NCBI GenBank assembly: GCA_963738185.1
Contig: CAVTVA010000001.1
Location: 124,001 to 188,000 of the forward strand
DNA from: AP-15 sp963738185
Lineage (GTDB): Bacteria; Pseudomonadota; Alphaproteobacteria; ATCC43930; CGMCC-115725
DNA length: 64,000 bases
Direction: 5' to 3'
The translations under genes were made by a program, and so were the position numbers. How positions within the stretch are numbered: the stretch's first letter is position 1; the number at the start of each line of letters is the position of its first letter. Below the pieces are notes generated by a model. It did no database searches, had not been told where the DNA came from, and saw only the letters and a program-made list of their open reading frames with translations. Below are positions 25,972 to 35,983 of this stretch, piece by piece.

Positions 25972-27773
25972 ATGGACGGCGCGGGGGGCGCCGCCTGTCC
26001 CAATCGAGTGTTGGGGGTCGAATGGTCGGCATGCGGGCGCCGCTGGCGCTGGCGCGATGGCGACCCGCAGGCCGGGCGGGAAATCGCCGAGCGGCTGGCA
26101 TTGCCGGAGATCATCGGCCGCCTGCTGGCCCAGCGCGGCATCGATCTCGATCATGCGCCGGGCTTCCTTGAGCCGCGGCTGCGCGACCAGCTGACCGATC
26201 CGTTGCAGCTGCGCGACATGGAGGCGGCGGTCGCGCGGCTGGTCCGCGCCGTGTGCTGTGGCGAGACGATTGCGATTTTCGGCGATTACGATGTCGATGG
26301 CGCGACCTCGGCGGCCCTTCTGATGCGGTTTTTCGCGGCGGTCGGGGCGCGCACCCGGCTTTATGTCCCCGATCGCCTGCGCGAGGGCTACGGCCCGAAC
26401 ACCGCGGCGCTGTTGCAGCTGCGCGGCGAAGGGGTGCGGGTCGTCGTCACCGTCGATTGCGGCACCAATGCGCATCAGCCGCTGGAAGCTGCCGCCGACA
26501 ACGGGCTCGAAGTCATTGTCGTCGATCACCACGTCGCCGAACCGCTGCTGCCGCGGGCGGCTGCGGTGGTCAACCCGAACCGGCTTGACGAAGCGAGCCC
26601 GCACGGCAGCCTGGCCGCGGTCGGGGTCGTCTTTCTGCTGGTCGTCGCGGTCAACCGCGCGCTGCGCATGACGGGCTGGTACGGGGCGGGCCGCGGCGAG
26701 CCGGATCTCTTGGGCTGGCTCGACCTGGTGGCCCTCGGCACAGTGTGCGATGTCGTCGCATTGACCGGGTTGAACCGGGCATTGGTCGCGCAGGGGATCA
26801 AGGTCGCGCGCCGCGGCGCCAACCCGGGTATCGCGGCCTTGGCCGAAGTGGCGGGCGTCAGCGATCCGCTCGACGCCTATCATCTGGGCTTTATCCTCGG
26901 CCCGCGGGTCAATGCCGGCGGCCGGGTCGGCGAGGCCGCCCTTGGCGCCCAATTGCTGGCGACCGACGATCCTCTGGTCGCGGCTGAGCTGGCCGGGCGG
27001 CTCGACGCGCTACAACCGCGAGCGCCGCGAGATCGAGGCGCGCACCTTGGCGGCGGCGATCGCGATTGTCGAAGCCGCACCGCAATCGCCGGTGCTGACC
27101 TTTGCGGCGGCGGAGGGTTGGCATCCCGGCGTGATCGGCATTGTCGCCGCGCGCCTCAAGGAGCGCTATCAACGCCCGGCCATGGTCGTGGCGCTCGCCG
27201 ATGGGATCGGGCGCGGCTCGGGCCGCTCGATCCCGGGCATTGCGCTCGGCCCGGCGGTGATCGCCGCCCGCCAGGCCGGGCTTCTGATCAATGGCGGCGG
27301 CCATGCGATGGCGGCCGGGCTGACGCTCGAGGCGAGACAGCTCGACGCGCTGCGCGAATTTCTGACTGGGCGGCTGGGCGACGGGGTCGACAAGGAGATA
27401 TTGGTGCCTGAGCTTAGGATAGACGGCGCCCTGTCGATCGCCGCGGCGCAGTCGAAGCTGATCGGCCATCTCGACCGGCTGGCGCCGTTCGGCGCCGCCA
27501 ATCCCGAGCCGCGCTTTGTCTTTCCCGGCGGTGCGCGTCGCCCATGCCGAGGCGATCGGCGCTGCGCATCTGCGCTGCGTTCTGGCCGACCCGCTCGATG
27601 GGTCGCGGCTGCGGGGCGTGGCGTTCCGTATTGCGGAAACGCCGCTCGGTCGTTTCCTGGGCGAGACGCGGGGTGCGGCGATCCACCTCGCCGGCCATCT
27701 GCGCCGCGACGCCTGGCGCGGGTGCGACGCGGTCGAGCTTGTCATCGACGACGCCGCCCCGGCATCGCCCTGA
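25972..27773 (+). CDS. recJ: Single-stranded-DNA-specific exonuclease RecJ (two frameshifts)
   Basis: RecJ degrades single-stranded DNA 5' to 3' in recombination and repair. The DHH phosphoesterase core is clear: AIFGDYDVDGATSAALL, VVTVDCG, and VIVVDHHVAEP. The LGFILGPRVNAGGRVG and, after a frame change near 27010, YNRERREIEARTL and EGWHPGVIGIVAARLKERY follow. The DHHA1 signature NGGGHAMAAGLTLE and LAPFGAANPEPRFVFPG lead into a second frame change near 27530. The C-terminal OB-fold then runs to 27773 (GETRGAAIHLAGHLRRD). The reconstructed length of about 600 residues is normal. The gene follows glpX directly. Confidence 0.92.
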
Positions 27774-27864
27774 GACGTCACCGACAACTCGCCTGAACCG
27801 GAACTACCGCCGTTGACCAGAGGCCGGTAAATAGGCGCAGGCAGCGCAGGATTGGAGAGGGCGG

Positions 27865-28482
27865 GTGGAGCCGACAGAGATCGCCGAGACCATTCACGGA
27901 CACCACGAGGAGGCCCACGACGCACACGCCGATGCGGGGTTTCGCAAGCTGACCGGGATTTATCTCGGGATCGTCGCGATGCTGCTGGCGATCGCCTCGC
28001 TCGGCGGGTCGAACGCCACGAAGACGATGTTGAACGCCAATATCCAGGCATCCGACACTTATGGGTACTATCAGTCGAAGAACATCCGACAGACCTCGTA
28101 CCGGCTGGCCGCCGATCAGCTTGATGCTCAGCTCGCCGCCGAGCCGCAAATGCCGCAATCGGCCAAGGCCAAGATCGCTGCCGCGGTCCAACGCTGGCGC
28201 GCGACCGCCGACCGCTATCAGAGTGACCCGCAGAGCGGCCGCGGGCTGAAGGAACTGCTGGTGACCGCCAAGGAATGGGAAGCGCGGCGCGACCGCGCCG
28301 CCGAGCGGGACCCGAATTTCGACTTTGCCGAAGCCTTGTTTCAGATCGCGATCGTGCTCGGCTCGGTCAGCATCGTCGCCGCCTCGCGCCCGCTGGTCAA
28401 ACTGAGCGGGGGTCTGGCCGTGCTTGCCAGCTTATTGATGCTCAATGGCTATTTTCTGCTGGTGCACCTGCCGTTGGAGTGA
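27865..28482 (+). CDS. DUF4337-like membrane protein
   Basis: A 205-residue protein with a GTG start behind GGAGAGGG. The His-rich acidic N-terminus (TIHGHHEEAHDAHADAG) precedes a first transmembrane helix (about residues 32-48, YLGIVAMLLAIASLGG). A soluble central section follows (NASD-like region with YYQSKNIRQTSYRLAADQL), then two C-terminal helices (FQIAIVLGSVSIVAA and LAVLASLLMLNGYFLLV). This helix/soluble/helix pair pattern matches the DUF4337 family, whose function is not known. Its 3' end overlaps the 3' end of the convergent M23 peptidase gene by 41 bases. Confidence 0.78.
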   Translation: MEPTEIAETIHGHHEEAHDAHADAGFRKLTGIYLGIVAMLLAIASLGGSNATKTMLNANIQASDTYGYYQSKNIRQTSYRLAADQLDAQLAAEPQMPQSAKAKIAAAVQRWRATADRYQSDPQSGRGLKELLVTAKEWEARRDRAAERDPNFDFAEALFQIAIVLGSVSIVAASRPLVKLSGGLAVLASLLMLNGYFLLVHLPLE

Positions 28483-29833
28483 TTTGGGCAGTGGGCTCGC
28501 GAGCCGCGACAGGGATCAGTCGGGACAGCTCAATAAATTTCTCGGGGTCCTGCGGCTGGCCGTTGACCCGCACCTCGTAATGCACATGCGGGCCGGTGCT
28601 GCGCCCGGTGGTGCCGACGAGGCCGATCTCGGCATCGGCAGCGACCTTTTCGCCGACCGAGACCAGGCAGCGGTGCAGATGCGCATAGAGCGTCTCGATG
28701 CCAAAGCCATGGTTGATCTCGACCACCTTGCCGTAATCGCCAAAATAGCCGGCATAGACGACGGTGCCCGGCGCCGTGGCGTAGACCGGCGACAGGTAGG
28801 GCGCGTCCATGTCGATCCCGGTGTGAAACGCGGCGCGGCGGTTGAACGGGTCGGTGCGGGGGCCGAACGGGCTGCCGATCTGGTAATGGGCGAGCGGCGC
28901 TCCCAGCGGCAGCACTTGCGCCATGCCGCGGATCGCCTCCAGCTTCGCCGGGTTGACCGCGGCAAACGCCTCGCCGCTCTTTGGCGGCGGCACAAAGGGG
29001 CCGCCTTCTGCCGGGCTCGCGCCAAATTGCGCAAGCATGCCCCGGACATCGACCCCGGTCGAGGCAAGCGCGCGCTCAAATGCGGCGATCTCCCTGCGGC
29101 CGAGCTCGGCAACCGCCGCGGCGCCGCTGGGTGTCGCCTGCGCCGGCGATGCTGCCGCCCCAGCGGTGGCAGTCGCCACCTGCGTTCCCGGCTGCGGCGC
29201 CGGCGCCTGCGACAATTTCTGCCAGATCTGGCCGAGCCGAAGCCGCAGCCGGGCCCGGTGGACGGCTCCTTTGCCGCGGCTCATCTCGAGCTGCTGGAGC
29301 TCTCTCGCGGTCTCCTCGAGGCTGGCCTTATATTGTGCGAACTGCGCCAGTTGCGCGGCTTCGGCGGCGCGATCGGCCTCGGTCTTGCTGAGGCGCGCGC
29401 TAAGCGCAGCGCTTTCGGCCTGCTCCGCCTGCAGCGCCTGCCGGGTCTGGTTCAGCGATTGCAGCTTTGTCTGCGTCGCATGGAGCAGCCCGCGCAACGT
29501 GTCGGCCTGGTTGTCCAGCGCTGCCGCCTGGCTTTGCGCCTGGTCGCGATCGCGCGCCAAGGCCGCGAGCTCGTCCTGCAGCCCTTCAACGTCGTCCTTC
29601 AAACCGGCATTGGCGGTTTGCGCCTGGATGATCGCGGCGTCCTTGTCGGCGACGAGGCGCTTGTAGCCGGTACGGCTGATGCCCAGCGACGCCAACGCCC
29701 CGGCCACCACCATGATGACGAACAGGAAGGCGCCCTGCGCCCAGCGCGGCACCTCGACCGGGGCCTTTGTGCCAATGCAAATGCTGATCTGCGGGAAGAG
29801 CTTGCTTCCCCAGCGCGCGGTCTTGGCGACCAT
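28442..29833 (-). CDS. M23 family metallopeptidase with N-terminal coiled coil
   Basis: M23 (LytM) enzymes are zinc endopeptidases that cut peptidoglycan peptide cross-links. This 463-residue protein is anchored by one transmembrane helix near residues 34-52 (GAFLFVIMVVAGALASLGI). It then has a long Ala/Gln-rich coiled coil (about 60-190) and a Pro-rich linker. The C-terminal LytM domain has FGPRTDPFNRRAAFHTGIDMDAP (zinc His and Asp), TLYAHLHRC and GPHVHYEVRVNGQ (HxH). All zinc ligands appear present, so it is probably active and not merely an EnvC-type activator. The stop overlaps the convergent DUF4337-like gene. Confidence 0.93.
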   Translation of the reverse strand: MVAKTARWGSKLFPQISICIGTKAPVEVPRWAQGAFLFVIMVVAGALASLGISRTGYKRLVADKDAAIIQAQTANAGLKDDVEGLQDELAALARDRDQAQSQAAALDNQADTLRGLLHATQTKLQSLNQTRQALQAEQAESAALSARLSKTEADRAAEAAQLAQFAQYKASLEETARELQQLEMSRGKGAVHRARLRLRLGQIWQKLSQAPAPQPGTQVATATAGAAASPAQATPSGAAAVAELGRREIAAFERALASTGVDVRGMLAQFGASPAEGGPFVPPPKSGEAFAAVNPAKLEAIRGMAQVLPLGAPLAHYQIGSPFGPRTDPFNRRAAFHTGIDMDAPYLSPVYATAPGTVVYAGYFGDYGKVVEINHGFGIETLYAHLHRCLVSVGEKVAADAEIGLVGTTGRSTGPHVHYEVRVNGQPQDPEKFIELSRLIPVAAREPTAQITPTAGAPAENSH

Positions 29834-30257
29834 TTCTCCCCCACCCAGCGCCGCACCGTGGATGTCCGGTCAGCTCAGACCCGACCAGGTTGCGGCTCCC
29901 TCAACGACCCGCGCTGTCGATCTTACCAGACCGTGGTGTTCCGCCCCGCGATTAACGAGAATGTCCAGCCGACAGCGCGCTTCAATGACCGGCACCCTAT
30001 AACCACTCAATCGGATGTTGACAACATTCAAATATTAACGGGCCCTCCGTGGGTCAGTGGCGCCGCCTCGCGGGCAGACGCGCCGCTGGGTGCGACTGGG
30101 CGGATGCAGTCGAACGCCAGTATCGTTGGTTGGATTTGGTTGTGGTATTCTCGTCGGACGCGCGGGTAGAGGCGTAGCGTGATCTACCATATGGCGACGA
30201 TATTACCTTTGGCGCTCATTGACGCCGCAGCGCGCGGCGAATTCATGCGGCACCTGG
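29834..30257. other. Non-coding interval with a short palindrome
   Basis: I find no credible gene in this 424-base stretch between the start of the M23 peptidase gene and the end of the ABC transporter gene. It is less GC-rich than its surroundings. It contains a 13-base near-perfect palindrome, ATGTTG-A-CAACAT at 30015-30027, followed by an AT-rich run, which could be an operator or part of a promoter for the leftward M23 gene. A TTGACA is embedded in it on the plus strand but has no matching -10 box at normal spacing. Confidence 0.4.
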
Positions 30258-32044
30258 TCAGCCGATGACCGCGATTTCGGGTCGTGGGATGTGCTCCGGA
30301 GCGAACTGGCTGCGGTAATAGCCGGCGAAGACGCCGTCGCGCCGCAACAGCTCGGTAAACCCGCCCTGCTCGACGATGGCGCCGCCCTGCAGCACGATGA
30401 TGCGGTCGCAGCGCCGCACCGTCGACAGCCGATGGGCGATGATAAAGGTGGTGCGGCCCTCCATCAGACGCTCGATCCCGGCCATCACCAGCGCCTCGGT
30501 CTCAACATCGAGCGCCGAGGTCGGCTCGTCGAGGATCAGGATCGGCGCGTCGCGCAGCAAGGCGCGGGCGATCGTCACGCGCTGCTTCTCGCCCTCGGAC
30601 AGCGCCACGCCCGATTCGCCGATCACGGTGTCGTAGCCTTGCGGCAACGAGCCGATCAGATCGTCGATTCGCGCCAGCCGCGCCGCGCGCTCGATCGCCG
30701 CGTCGTCGGCTCCCGGGCGGCCATAAGCGATGTTGTCGCGCACCGACAGCGGAAAAATCAGCGGCGGCTGCAGCACCAGCGCGATCTGGTCGCGCAAGGA
30801 TTTGAGCGAATATTCGCGCAGATCGACCCCGTCGATCTCGACCGCGCCCCCGGTCGGGTCGAAAAAACGCGGCAGCAGGCCGAGCAAGGTCGATTTGCCG
30901 GCGCCGGTCGCGCCGACGACCGCGATCTTGGCGCCGGCCGGCACGGTGAGATCGATGCCGGTCAGAACCGGCGTCTCGGGGCGGTAGCGAAAACGCACGC
31001 CGCGCCAGGCGACCGCGCCGCGCGCGCCCTGCGGCGGAAAGCCGCGCGCCCCGTCGGCGAGATCGGGCTCGGTGTCGAGCACCTCGAACACCCGGCGCGC
31101 CCCGACGCGGGCCCCGGCGATCAAGCCCCAGCTTTGCGTGATCTGGTTGATCGGGGCGTAGAGCTGGGCGAGATAGGAGATGAACACGATCAGCTGCCCG
31201 ATGGTCAGCGCGCCTGAGGTCACCGCGCGCGCGCCGGCATAGACGACCAGCGCGGTGCCGGCGGCGACCACCCCATCGACCGCACCCGAATAGAGCGTCT
31301 GCCAGCTGTAGAGCCGCAATGTCGCACGCAGGCTCTCGCCGCTCGCGCCCATGAAGCGGCGATGCTCGTCATCCTCCTTGGTGAAGGCCTGCACCACCTT
31401 GATCGACGACATCGCCCATTGCACCAGCGAGTAGACGCGGCTCTCGGCGGTCGCGGACCTCGGTCGCGACTTCGACGATCTTGCGGTTAAACCCCGAAAT
31501 CAGCACGAACAGCACCGGCACAACGGTCAGCGCCAGCAGGGTCAAGCTCGGGTCGAGCGGAAACAGGATGACCAGCATGCCGGCCAAGCAGGATCACGGC
31601 CGACAGGATCGGCAATACGCCGTTCATGATCATCGTCTGCACGGCAAAGCTGTCGGCGGTGACCCGGTAGAGCAGGTCGCCGACCCGCTGGCGGTTGTGA
31701 AAGGCGAGCGACAGGCGCTGGAGATGGGCATAGAGCGCGCCGCGCAGGTCATTGACCATGTTTTGCCCGACGCGGATCGTCGTGTAGTTGTGCAGAAGGG
31801 TCAGCCCGCCGCTGCCCAGCTGGACCAGCACGATGCCGAGGCAGGCGAGCAGCAGCAGCCGGCTCGCAGGCAGGCCGCGCAGCGCCGCAATCGCAAACGG
31901 CTTGCCGCCCAGCACATTGTCGATCACGACCTGCAGTGGCCACGGCTTTAAGAGCTCGAAGCCGGTGATCAGGAACACCTGGGCCAGCGCCCAGGCGACC
32001 CACCCGCGATAGGGGCGCAAATAGGGCAGCAGCTGTTTCAGCAT
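30258..32044 (-). CDS. ABC exporter, fused membrane and ATPase domains (two frameshifts)
   Basis: An MsbA-like half-transporter of about 595 residues. The N-terminal six-helix domain starts MLKQLLPYLRPYRGWVAWAL, with RVGQNMVNDLRGALYAHLQRL as the coupling-helix region. Frame changes near 31580 and 31440 must be fixed to pass through LDPSLTLLALTVVPVLFVLISG into QWAMSSIKVVQAFTKEDDE. The nucleotide-binding domain has Walker A GATGAGKST, Q-loop ALVLQPPLIF, Walker B ILILDEPTSALD and the H-loop IIAHRLS. The signature motif reads LSEGE instead of LSGGQ. It is the last gene of the leftward galE / glycosyltransferase / ABC unit, so export of a glycan or glycolipid is likely. Confidence 0.9.
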
Positions 32045-32096
32045 CGGGCCGGCTTCTGCCGCTGCGGTTTCGGGGCGCGCTGCGCCAGCCGCGCCT

Positions 32097-34695
32097 TCAA
32101 GCCGCCCGCACCGCAGCGCTCGGCGGCTCGGCCCGCGCCGCCGGCTCGACCGGGATCAGCCCCGCCGGCTTGGCGATGGCCTCGACGATGCGGTGCATCA
32201 GCCGGCCAAAGCCCAACAACCGGCAGCCCATCACCGCGAAATTGATCAGGCCGGCGGCGCCGATCGCCATTGCCGCCATGGGCCAGCCCAAGATCAGCGC
32301 GATCGCGGTCAACACCGCGTAGCTGCGCAGCAGGAACAGGGCGAAGCCCGACAGCCGCATCGCGCAACGCACGCGCAGCAGCCGCTTGCCGCCGCCGTGG
32401 TTCTCGACGCACACAGTGACCAGCGAGCGGCTGCACAGGCCGCGGGCGATTTTGAGGTCCCAGCTGCTCCACCCGGTGTCGGGCACGACAAAATATTTCT
32501 GCCGCACCAGAAACTCCATCAACCCCAGGATCAGCGCTTCTTTCTCGACCCCGGCCTCGCTCCAATAATCGAGCTGAAACGCCCGCCGGCGCCAGTCGAT
32601 GCGCATGCGCTGCCCGGTCTCGGCCGGCGCGAAGTATGGCTGAGCGCGGGTTTCCCGGATGCGCCACCTGATCCGCTCCCAGCCGCGCAGCAGCGGGCCG
32701 AGATAGATCAACAGCGCCACCAGCGCACGGGCCTTTAGCCCGGTGAAACGGGGGTCGAGCGGCGCCTTCAGCGCCCCGGTGACGCACATCGCCCAGGTGA
32801 CGAGGAGCGGCACGGCGAGCAGCAGCCACCACCCCTGGCCGACCATCGCGCCCGCCGCCAAGACCAGCGCCGCGGCACTCCATTCGAAGCTCAGCGGCAG
32901 GAACGCGGCGAGCGACGATGGCGGCTCGTATAGGGTCTGGAACAGGCCGCGCCCGAACACGCCCGAATAGATCACCGGCCGGCGCGACAGCAGCAGCGAG
33001 GTCGACAAATCGCCATAGATGCGGCCCAGCCATTTGGCCTGGCCGAACAGGTTGAAGCGAAATGGATGCTTCGAATAGACCAGCGCCTCGGCCTTGCCGT
33101 AGCCGCGCTGCTGGTCGAAATAGGCTTTGACCGTGTTGCGGCGGAAATGCCAGACCATCGCCGCCGGGCTGAAGCCGATCGTATGGCCGGCATCCTGAAA
33201 GCGCCAGCAGATGTCGACGTCGTCGCCGGCGGCGCGATAGACCGGGTCGAAGCCGCCCAGGCCGAGCAGGGTGTCGCGACGGAACGCCATGTTGCAGCCG
33301 GCGATGTGCTCGGCGACCTCGTCGCTCAGCAGCACATGGGTCGGGCCGCCCGGCGCGACCGCCACTGCCGCCGGCACCAGACTGTCCTCCGGCGGCGGGA
33401 AATTGGGCCCGCCGCAGGCGGCGAGCCCGCTCGCCTCCATCTTGGCGACCAGATAGGCGAGCCAGTCGGGGTCGGCGACGCAGTCGCTGTCGGTATAGGC
33501 GACGATCTCGCCGGTTGCCGCCTCGGCGCCGACATTGCGCGCGACGCTCAGCCCCTTGTTCGGCTGGCTGATGATCCGGCAATAGGGGTAGCCCTCGGCG
33601 ATTTCGAGGGTGCGGTCGCGTCGAGCCGTCATTGACGACGATGACCTCGTAATCGGGGTAGTTGAGCGCTTCGAGCGAGGCCAGGCACGCGTCCATCGTG
33701 CGCTCGGCATTGTAGGCGCAAACCACCACCGAGACCCGCGGGTAGCGCTGCAGCGACGGCGGCAGCGGGCCAGCGTAGGCGCGCTCGACTTCGGCAAGCG
33801 AGGGCTTGGCTCGGCGCTCGCGGTCGACCAGGCCAAAAGCCCAGTCCTCGATCAAGATGGCCGCCGGTGAACCATTCGTCGGTCCAGGCAAATACGAAGG
33901 CGCCGGCAACCCCGGCCTCGAACGCGGCGCGGATCTGCCATGACAGGATCCGGCGCTGCTCCTCCTCGCCCTCGCGCATCGAGTCGACGCCGAACTCGGT
34001 CAGCACCAGCGGGCGGTCGACCGCCAAATTGTGCAGCCGCGCGACATAGCGGCGAAACGCCGCTTCGTCGTGCAGATAGACGTTGAAGCAGACGAAATCG
34101 GTGAAATCGACTGTCAGGTATTCGGTCGACGGAAAGTTCGCGTAGCTGACCAGAGCGCTCGGGGTGCTCGCGCTTGATCGACGCGACGAGGCTGCGAAGG
34201 AAGCGCCGCACCGGCTCGGCGCCGTGCCAGCGGATCATGTCCGGCGGGATCTCGTTGCCGACCAGATAGGCGAACACCGCCGGATGCCGAGCGCAGGCGC
34301 GAACCCCGGCGATGATCGCCGCACGGGTCTCGGCCTGGGTCGCCCGGCTGTCGAGAAAGGCGACGTGCTGCGCCCAGGGCAGCCCGACCAGCACCTTCAG
34401 CGCAGCACCTTGCGCCGCATCGAGCAGCCACAGCGGCGGGACGGTGAACACCCGCACGGTGTTGATCCCGGCTTCGCCCATCAGCGCGAAATCTGTCTCG
34501 ACCACCCGACATCGGGAAAGGGGCGCCATGGCTGCCGACCGGGAACGGGCCGTAGGTGACGCCCTTGACGAAGTGCTTACGCCCGCCGGCGACAAAGAAT
34601 TTGCCGCTGACCCGGATCGGCGCCGGCGATGCGACCGGCAGCGCCGAAAGCGGTTCGGGCAACGCGGCAATCCGGTCGGTCTCTACCAGGGTCAT
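32097..34695 (-). CDS. Glycoside hydrolase-like domain fused to GT2 glycosyltransferase (four frameshifts)
   Basis: One reconstructed protein of about 865 residues. The N-terminal TIM-barrel part (about 25-310) resembles clan GH-A glycosidases: FVKGVTYGPFPVG, GINTVRVFTVPP, VLVGLPWAQHVAFL, acid/base Glu in YLVGNEIPPDM, YANFPSTEYL, and nucleophile Glu in PLVLTEFGVDS. It runs directly into a GT2 domain: RVSVVVCAYNAERTMDACL, VIVVNDGS, YTDSDCVADPDWLAYL and GDDVDICWRFQDAGHTIGF. C-terminal transmembrane helices follow (WWLLLAVPLLVTWAM, YAVLTAIALILGW). Frame breaks lie near 34513, 34155, 33862 and 33625. The start ATG is at 34695. This points to a membrane-bound enzyme that builds and perhaps trims a polysaccharide, with galE upstream and the ABC exporter downstream. 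Confidence 0.85.
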
Positions 34696-34834
34696 CGGCC
34701 AGGCTCCGGTCGTGGCGCGGCCCGCGGACGACCCCGGCCGAGGCAGCGCTCGCACAACGAATATTCGCCAGATTCATTCCCGCCGCGAGCCGCCGCAATC
34801 GCCGCCTCGGTCGGCCAACCCCGTGCCCAGCTCG

Positions 34835-35816
34835 TCAGCACCCGGCGCGTTGGTGCCAGCGGAGCGACGTGCGCATGATCGTGTCGAGATCGGAATGCTG
34901 CGCCCGCCAGCCGAGACGCTCGGCCGCAAGACCCGGGTCGGCGACCAGCGCCGGCGGATCGCCTGGCCGCCGCGCCGCTTCTCGTGACGGGACCTTGCGG
35001 CCGCTGACCCTTTCGGCCGCGGCGATCACCTCGCGCACCGAATGACCGACACCGGCGCCGAGATTGACCGCGAGACTGGCGCCGCCGGCGCGCAGATGGT
35101 CCAGCGCCCGCACATGCGCGGTCGCCAGGTCGTCAACATGGATATAGTCGCGGATCGCCGTGCCGTCGGGGGTCGGATAGTCGGTGCCGTAAATTTCGAC
35201 CGCCGGCCGTTGCCCCAACGCCGCCTGCAGGACCAGCGGGATCAGATGGGTTTCCGGCTCATGGCATTCGCCGATCTCGCCGTCGAGGTCGGCGCCGGCG
35301 GCGTTGAAATAGCGCAGCGCGGCCGAGCGTATCCCGTAGGCTGCCCCAAACCAATGCAATGCCCGCTCGATCGCGAGCTTGGTCTCGCCATAGGGGTTGA
35401 CCGGGTGCTGCGAAGCGCTCTCCTCGATCGGCATGCGCTCGGGAAGGCCATAGATGGCGCAGGTCGAGGAGAACACGATTTCGTTGACGCCGGTCGCGCG
35501 CATTGCTTCCAGCAGCACCAGCGTGCCGCCAAGATTGTTGCGGTAGTAGAGCGCCGGATCGGCCATCAACTCGCCGACATAGGCGAAGGCGGCAAAGTGC
35601 ATGACCGCCGCGACCCGATGCTCGGCAAGCGCCGTTTCGAGCCGCGCGCGGTCGGCGAGATCGCCCTCGACAAGCGGCCCCCAGCGCACCGCCGCGCCGC
35701 GCCCGCGTGTCAGATTGTCGAAGACGACAGGCCGGTATCCGGCGCGCGCCAAGGCCTTGCAGGCGTGTGCTGCCGACATATCCCGCCCCGCCGGTGACCA
35801 GAATTGATTGCGACAT
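34835..35816 (-). CDS. galE: UDP-glucose 4-epimerase GalE (one frameshift)
   Basis: GalE interconverts UDP-glucose and UDP-galactose, supplying galactosyl donors. The start MSQSILVTGGAGYVGS (NAD-binding GxxGxxG) is separated from HACKALARAGYRPVVFDNL by one extra A near 35770. Then follow AVMHFAAFAYVGELM, catalytic Ser in FSSTCAIYG, Tyr in NPYGETKLAIE (YxxxK), RYFNAAGAD, RDYIHVDDLA and NLGAGVGHSVREVI. The length of about 326 residues is normal. It is first in a leftward unit with the glycosidase-glycosyltransferase and the ABC exporter, and divergent from ugd, which uses the same UDP-glucose pool. Confidence 0.93.
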
Positions 35817-35983
35817 GCTCTTCGCCGACGAACATCGCGCCGATTGCAGGACAACGCGGCATGGCCGCCGCGCTTCCAAAAAAACGCCGCGAGGCGGTCG
35901 CGGCGACTTGCAGCGGTGCGCTCCGGTGGAATAAGCCCTCCGGGCGACCGTTTCTGGCAGCACTTGCCCTAGGATCGAACAGC

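Noticed and set aside
24871..26952. A 693-codon minus-strand open frame opposite glpX and recJ
   Set aside because: Spans two well-supported genes on the other strand and has no domain-like segments.
30015..30046. A complete sigma70 promoter around TTGACA at 30018
   Set aside because: No acceptable -10 hexamer at 16-18 bases; the sequence there is GC-rich, and the next plus-strand region is not coding.
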